Of a stretch of 64,000 bases of DNA, positions 61,289 to 64,000 are shown piece after piece. The stretch comes from [Clostridium] aminophilum (GTDB taxonomy: Bacteria; Bacillota; Clostridia; Lachnospirales; Lachnospiraceae). The notes under the pieces are model-generated. The model was given only the letters and a program-made list of their open reading frames with translations, was not told where the DNA came from and did no database searches. Each line of letters begins with the position of its first letter. Position 1 is the first letter of the stretch. The position numbers and the translations under genes are program-made. The stretch is from contig NZ_FOIL01000009.1 of assembly GCF_900101295.1 (NCBI RefSeq), forward strand, positions 1 through 64,000. Direction: 5' to 3'.

Positions 61289-63274
61289 TCAGTTCATATC
61301 CGAGTCCATGCTGACCGGCTTCTTCAGAATTGAGAGAAGAATCGCGCCGGCCGCCGATCCGATGAGGAGTGCAGCCGCATACATCAGCGGATTGCTGATA
61401 ACCGCGATTACCCAGAAACCGCCGTGCGGTGCCGGGCTTGCGCAGCGGCATGCCGCAGAGATCGCACCTGCGATCGCGGATCCCAGAATACAGGACGGGA
61501 GAACACGTCCCGGGTCCGCCGCAGCATACGGAATCGCACCTTCCGAGATAAAGGAAAGACCCATAATGTAGTTTACAAGGCCCGCCTGACGATCGCGCTT
61601 CGTCCAGCGGTTCTTAAAGAATGTGGTTGAGAGGGCAATCACGATCGGCGGAACCATACCTCCGACCATAACCGAAGCCATAATGATCTTTCCGGTCTCT
61701 CCGGTTGCGATTGCAGCCGTTCCGAATACATATGCCGCCTTGTTGATCGGGCCGCCCATATCGATGGACATCATACCGCCGACAATGGCGCCGAGAATCA
61801 CAAGATTCGACGTTCCCATTCCGTTCAGGAAACCGGTGATGCCGGTATTAATCGCCGCCATAACCGGGTTCACGGTTGTCATCATCAGGCTGATCATCAG
61901 AATACCGACCAGCGGATAGATCAGAACCGGCTTGATTCCTTCCAGTGCATCCGGGAGCGCGTCACAGGCCTTCTCCAGTCCCTTGGTGAGATATCCCGCC
62001 GCAAAACCGGCAAGGAGAGCGCCGAGGAAGCCGGCACTGACGAGCTCAATCACCGGTTCGGCACCGTTTACGCCGACATTGACCTGATCGGCAAGATAGG
62101 ACCAGGTAAATCCTTCCTTCGCGATTGCGCCGCCGACAAAGCCGACTGCCAGTCCCGGACGGTCCGCAATACTCATGGCAATAAATCCCGCAAGAATCGG
62201 AAGCATAAAGCCAAATGCCGAATCACCGCTCTGTTTGAAGAACTTCGCCAGCAGTGTACCCGAGCCGTAGAATCCCTCTCCGGCATGCGCCACATCCAGA
62301 AGGAAGGCGATCGCGATCAGGATGCCGCCGCCAACAACGAACGGGAGCATGTGGGATACGCCGTTCATCAGATGTTTGTATAAGGTGTGGGCCGCAGATT
62401 CCTTCTCCGCAGACACCGCTGCCGTGTCGGACACTGCCTTCTTTCCGGCACTGTATACTGCGGCTTCGTGATTCATGATCTTTCCGATCAGTTCCTCCGG
62501 CTTGTTGATTCCGGCGGAAACCGATGTGCTGAAAACCGGCTTTCCGTCAAAACGGGCCATCTCGACATTCTTGTCTGCCGCAATGATAACGCCCTCTGCG
62601 CCGGCGATGTCCTCGGCCGTCAGAAGATTCTTCGCGCCGCCAGAGCCGTTCGTTTCAACCTTGATGGTGTATCCGAGCTTTTCCGCTGCCTTCTCCAGTG
62701 CTTCCGCCGCCATATAGGTGTGGGCGATTCCGGTCGGGCACGCGGTAACCGCGACAATCTGAATCTTTCCCGCTGCCGTTTTTGCCGCTTCTTCCTTCTT
62801 CTCTTCCGCCTCAAGTTTTTCGCTTTCCGCCTTATCGATCACGGCGAGAAATGCGTCCGCATCCTCCGCTCCGCGGAGCGCATCACAGAAGTCATCGTCC
62901 ATCAGAAGCGTAGACAGACGGGACAGTACCTGAAGGTGAACATTGTCCTCGGTGTTCGGTGCCGCGATCAGGAAGATCAGATCGGACTTTTCACCGTCCG
63001 GGGAATCATAGTCCACGCCTTCCGGCAGCGTCATCGCCGCAAGTCCCGGTGCCTTCACCGCGTCGGTCTTCGCGTGCGGGATTGCGATGCCGTCGCCGAT
63101 TGCCGTCGTACTCTCTTCCTCTCTTGCCTTTACGGCATTTTTATACTTTTCCGGATCCGCGATGTTGCCGCCGGCCACCATCAGCTCGACCATCTGGTCA
63201 ATGGCGTCGGTCTTTCCGGAAGCGCTGCCTCCGATGCGGATACTCTCTTTTTTCAGAAGATCCGTAATTCTCAT
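61289..63274 (-). CDS. fruA: Fructose-specific PTS transporter, EIIABC
   Basis: This 661-residue transporter takes up and phosphorylates fructose to fructose-1-phosphate. IIA (about 1-150) has GDGIAIPHAKTDAVK with the phospho-His; IIB (about 170-275) has AVTACPTGIAHTYMAAE with the phospho-Cys; IIC (about 300-655) has the repeated membrane segments with GGGILIAIAFLLD, FGSMIDMGGPxNK-like SIDMGGPINKAAYVFG and the C-terminal CASPAPHGGFWVIA. Start follows AAGAAGGGTAAAAGG. It lies 25 nt after fruK and ahead of ptsH, so one operon makes the kinase, transporter and phosphocarrier. Confidence 0.97.
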   Translation of the reverse strand: MRITDLLKKESIRIGGSASGKTDAIDQMVELMVAGGNIADPEKYKNAVKAREEESTTAIGDGIAIPHAKTDAVKAPGLAAMTLPEGVDYDSPDGEKSDLIFLIAAPNTEDNVHLQVLSRLSTLLMDDDFCDALRGAEDADAFLAVIDKAESEKLEAEEKKEEAAKTAAGKIQIVAVTACPTGIAHTYMAAEALEKAAEKLGYTIKVETNGSGGAKNLLTAEDIAGAEGVIIAADKNVEMARFDGKPVFSTSVSAGINKPEELIGKIMNHEAAVYSAGKKAVSDTAAVSAEKESAAHTLYKHLMNGVSHMLPFVVGGGILIAIAFLLDVAHAGEGFYGSGTLLAKFFKQSGDSAFGFMLPILAGFIAMSIADRPGLAVGFVGGAIAKEGFTWSYLADQVNVGVNGAEPVIELVSAGFLGALLAGFAAGYLTKGLEKACDALPDALEGIKPVLIYPLVGILMISLMMTTVNPVMAAINTGITGFLNGMGTSNLVILGAIVGGMMSIDMGGPINKAAYVFGTAAIATGETGKIIMASVMVGGMVPPIVIALSTTFFKNRWTKRDRQAGLVNYIMGLSFISEGAIPYAAADPGRVLPSCILGSAIAGAISAACRCASPAPHGGFWVIAVISNPLMYAAALLIGSAAGAILLSILKKPVSMDSDMN

Positions 63275-63299
63275 CCTTTTACCCTTCTTTCTACCCTTC

Positions 63300-64000
63300 T
63301 CAGAATGTCTTCAGCAGTTCCTCAACCTCTTTCCGGGTTGCCAGTTCCTCGGAAAACGCACTGCTGCTTCCCGCGGAAAGTCCCATCCGGAATGCCGTCC
63401 GGTAATCCCCCGAAGCCTCGAGATAACCGGCCAGAAAACCGGCCACCATCGAATCACCCGCGCCGACGGAATTCACAACTTTTCCCTTCGGTGCTTCGCT
63501 CCGGAGTTCATCTCCCTTTTCCGAGATGAATACCGCACCTTCTCCCGCCATGGAGATCAGTACGTTTCTCGCTCCCATCTCCTGCAGTTTCTTTGCGTAA
63601 GGAATGACTTCCTCCCTCGTTCTCAGTTCCACGCCGAAGATCTCGCCCAGCTCATGGTTGTTCGGCTTGATCAGGAACGGATGGAACTTCAGAACCTTTG
63701 TGAGCAGATCTCTGGTCGCATCCACCACGACCGGAATCTTCTTCTCCTGATAACGCGCCAGAATCCGCTCATACATATCACTCGGCAGCGTATTCGGGAT
63801 GCTTCCCGAGATCACCAGAATATCGTCCCCGGTCATGGCATCCAGTTTTTCAAACAGTGCTGCGATGGCCGCTTCCGTGATCTTCGGACCCTGTCCGTTG
63901 ATCTCCGACTCTTCTTTCGATTTCATCTTGACGTTGATTCTGGAAAATCCTTCCTCCAGCGAGATGAAATCCGGTTTCACGCCGTATTCCGCAAGACGGC
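63300..64000 (-). CDS. fruK: 1-phosphofructokinase, 5' end beyond window
   Basis: This is the C-terminal part (about 233 residues) of a PfkB-family kinase that makes fructose-1,6-bisphosphate from fructose-1-phosphate. It reads LAEYGVKPDFISLEEGFSRI at the edge, then VISGSIPNTLPSDMY, PFLIKPNNHELGEIFG and the catalytic signature VNSVGAGDSMVAGFLAGY. The frame runs open through position 64000, so the start is outside; the GTG in GVKPD is internal. It is cotranscribed with fruA. A DeoR-type FruR regulator is often upstream but cannot be seen. Confidence 0.95.
   Translation of the reverse strand, partial: RLAEYGVKPDFISLEEGFSRINVKMKSKEESEINGQGPKITEAAIAALFEKLDAMTGDDILVISGSIPNTLPSDMYERILARYQEKKIPVVVDATRDLLTKVLKFHPFLIKPNNHELGEIFGVELRTREEVIPYAKKLQEMGARNVLISMAGEGAVFISEKGDELRSEAPKGKVVNSVGAGDSMVAGFLAGYLEASGDYRTAFRMGLSAGSSSAFSEELATRKEVEELLKTF

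Noticed and set aside
1-64000. tRNA, rRNA, prophage or insertion sequence genes
   Set aside because: Reading the gaps I found no cloverleaf, no transposase and no phage structural genes; the only mobile element is the intron at the left edge.

Overview
The window looks like a chromosomal segment of a Clostridia-class Firmicute, most likely a Lachnospiraceae-type bacterium of fairly high G+C (my estimate, not a calculation). The clues are the RpoB/RpoC sequences, many TTG/GTG starts behind strong GGAGG ribosome binding sites, ispE followed by an FCD-type GntR regulator, and a LytS/LytTR pair. Nearly every gene lies on the minus strand; the exceptions are the genes at 8425-8913 and 26310-27305 and one candidate small RNA.

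Layout. Positions 1-336 are the 5' part of a group IIC intron sitting directly behind the rpoC terminator. rpoC and rpoB fill 430-8058, with their own promoter and a structured leader. A DUF1934 protein and D-Ala-D-Ala ligase follow (9035-10515). An RND efflux operon (10676-18228) encodes a TetR repressor, a membrane-fusion protein, an RND pump and two TolC-like proteins. Its promoter carries two perfect 15-bp operators. Then come gntR/ispE, an acetyltransferase and a cyclophilin (18611-21811), and a YhaN/YhaO-type SMC-like ATPase and nuclease pair (22016-25785).

The gap at 25786-26309 holds three 11-bp direct repeats upstream of a promoter and a three-hairpin transcript with a C-rich loop (candidate sRNA). 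It precedes a zinc-dependent phospholipase C-like gene and a lipoprotein gene.

From 50416 down to 28249 runs a surface-glycan cluster of about 22 kb in one direction, tightly packed and often with 4-nt overlaps. It contains a Wzt-type ABC ATPase with a sugar-binding tail, a 1373-residue multidomain glycosyltransferase, three heptose genes (gmhA, gmhB, hddC-like), two polytopic membrane proteins of GT-C appearance, a B12-binding radical SAM enzyme, an aldose epimerase, the CDP-6-deoxy/3,6-dideoxyhexose genes rfbF, rfbG and rfbH, LicD, a polyprenyl-phosphate GT2 and a D,D-carboxypeptidase. Together they suggest synthesis, decoration, export and wall attachment of a glycan that may contain heptose and a dideoxyhexose. 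The Wzm permease, a heptose kinase and the last dideoxysugar reductase are not in the window.

The right end holds a membrane protein of unknown function, CstA with a LytS/LytTR two-component system (resembling pyruvate-sensing BtsSR/BtsT), a TAXI-type TRAP transporter with DUF1850, and a fructose PTS operon (fruK, fruA, HPr). The HPr has lysine where Ser46 is expected. fruK runs off the right edge.
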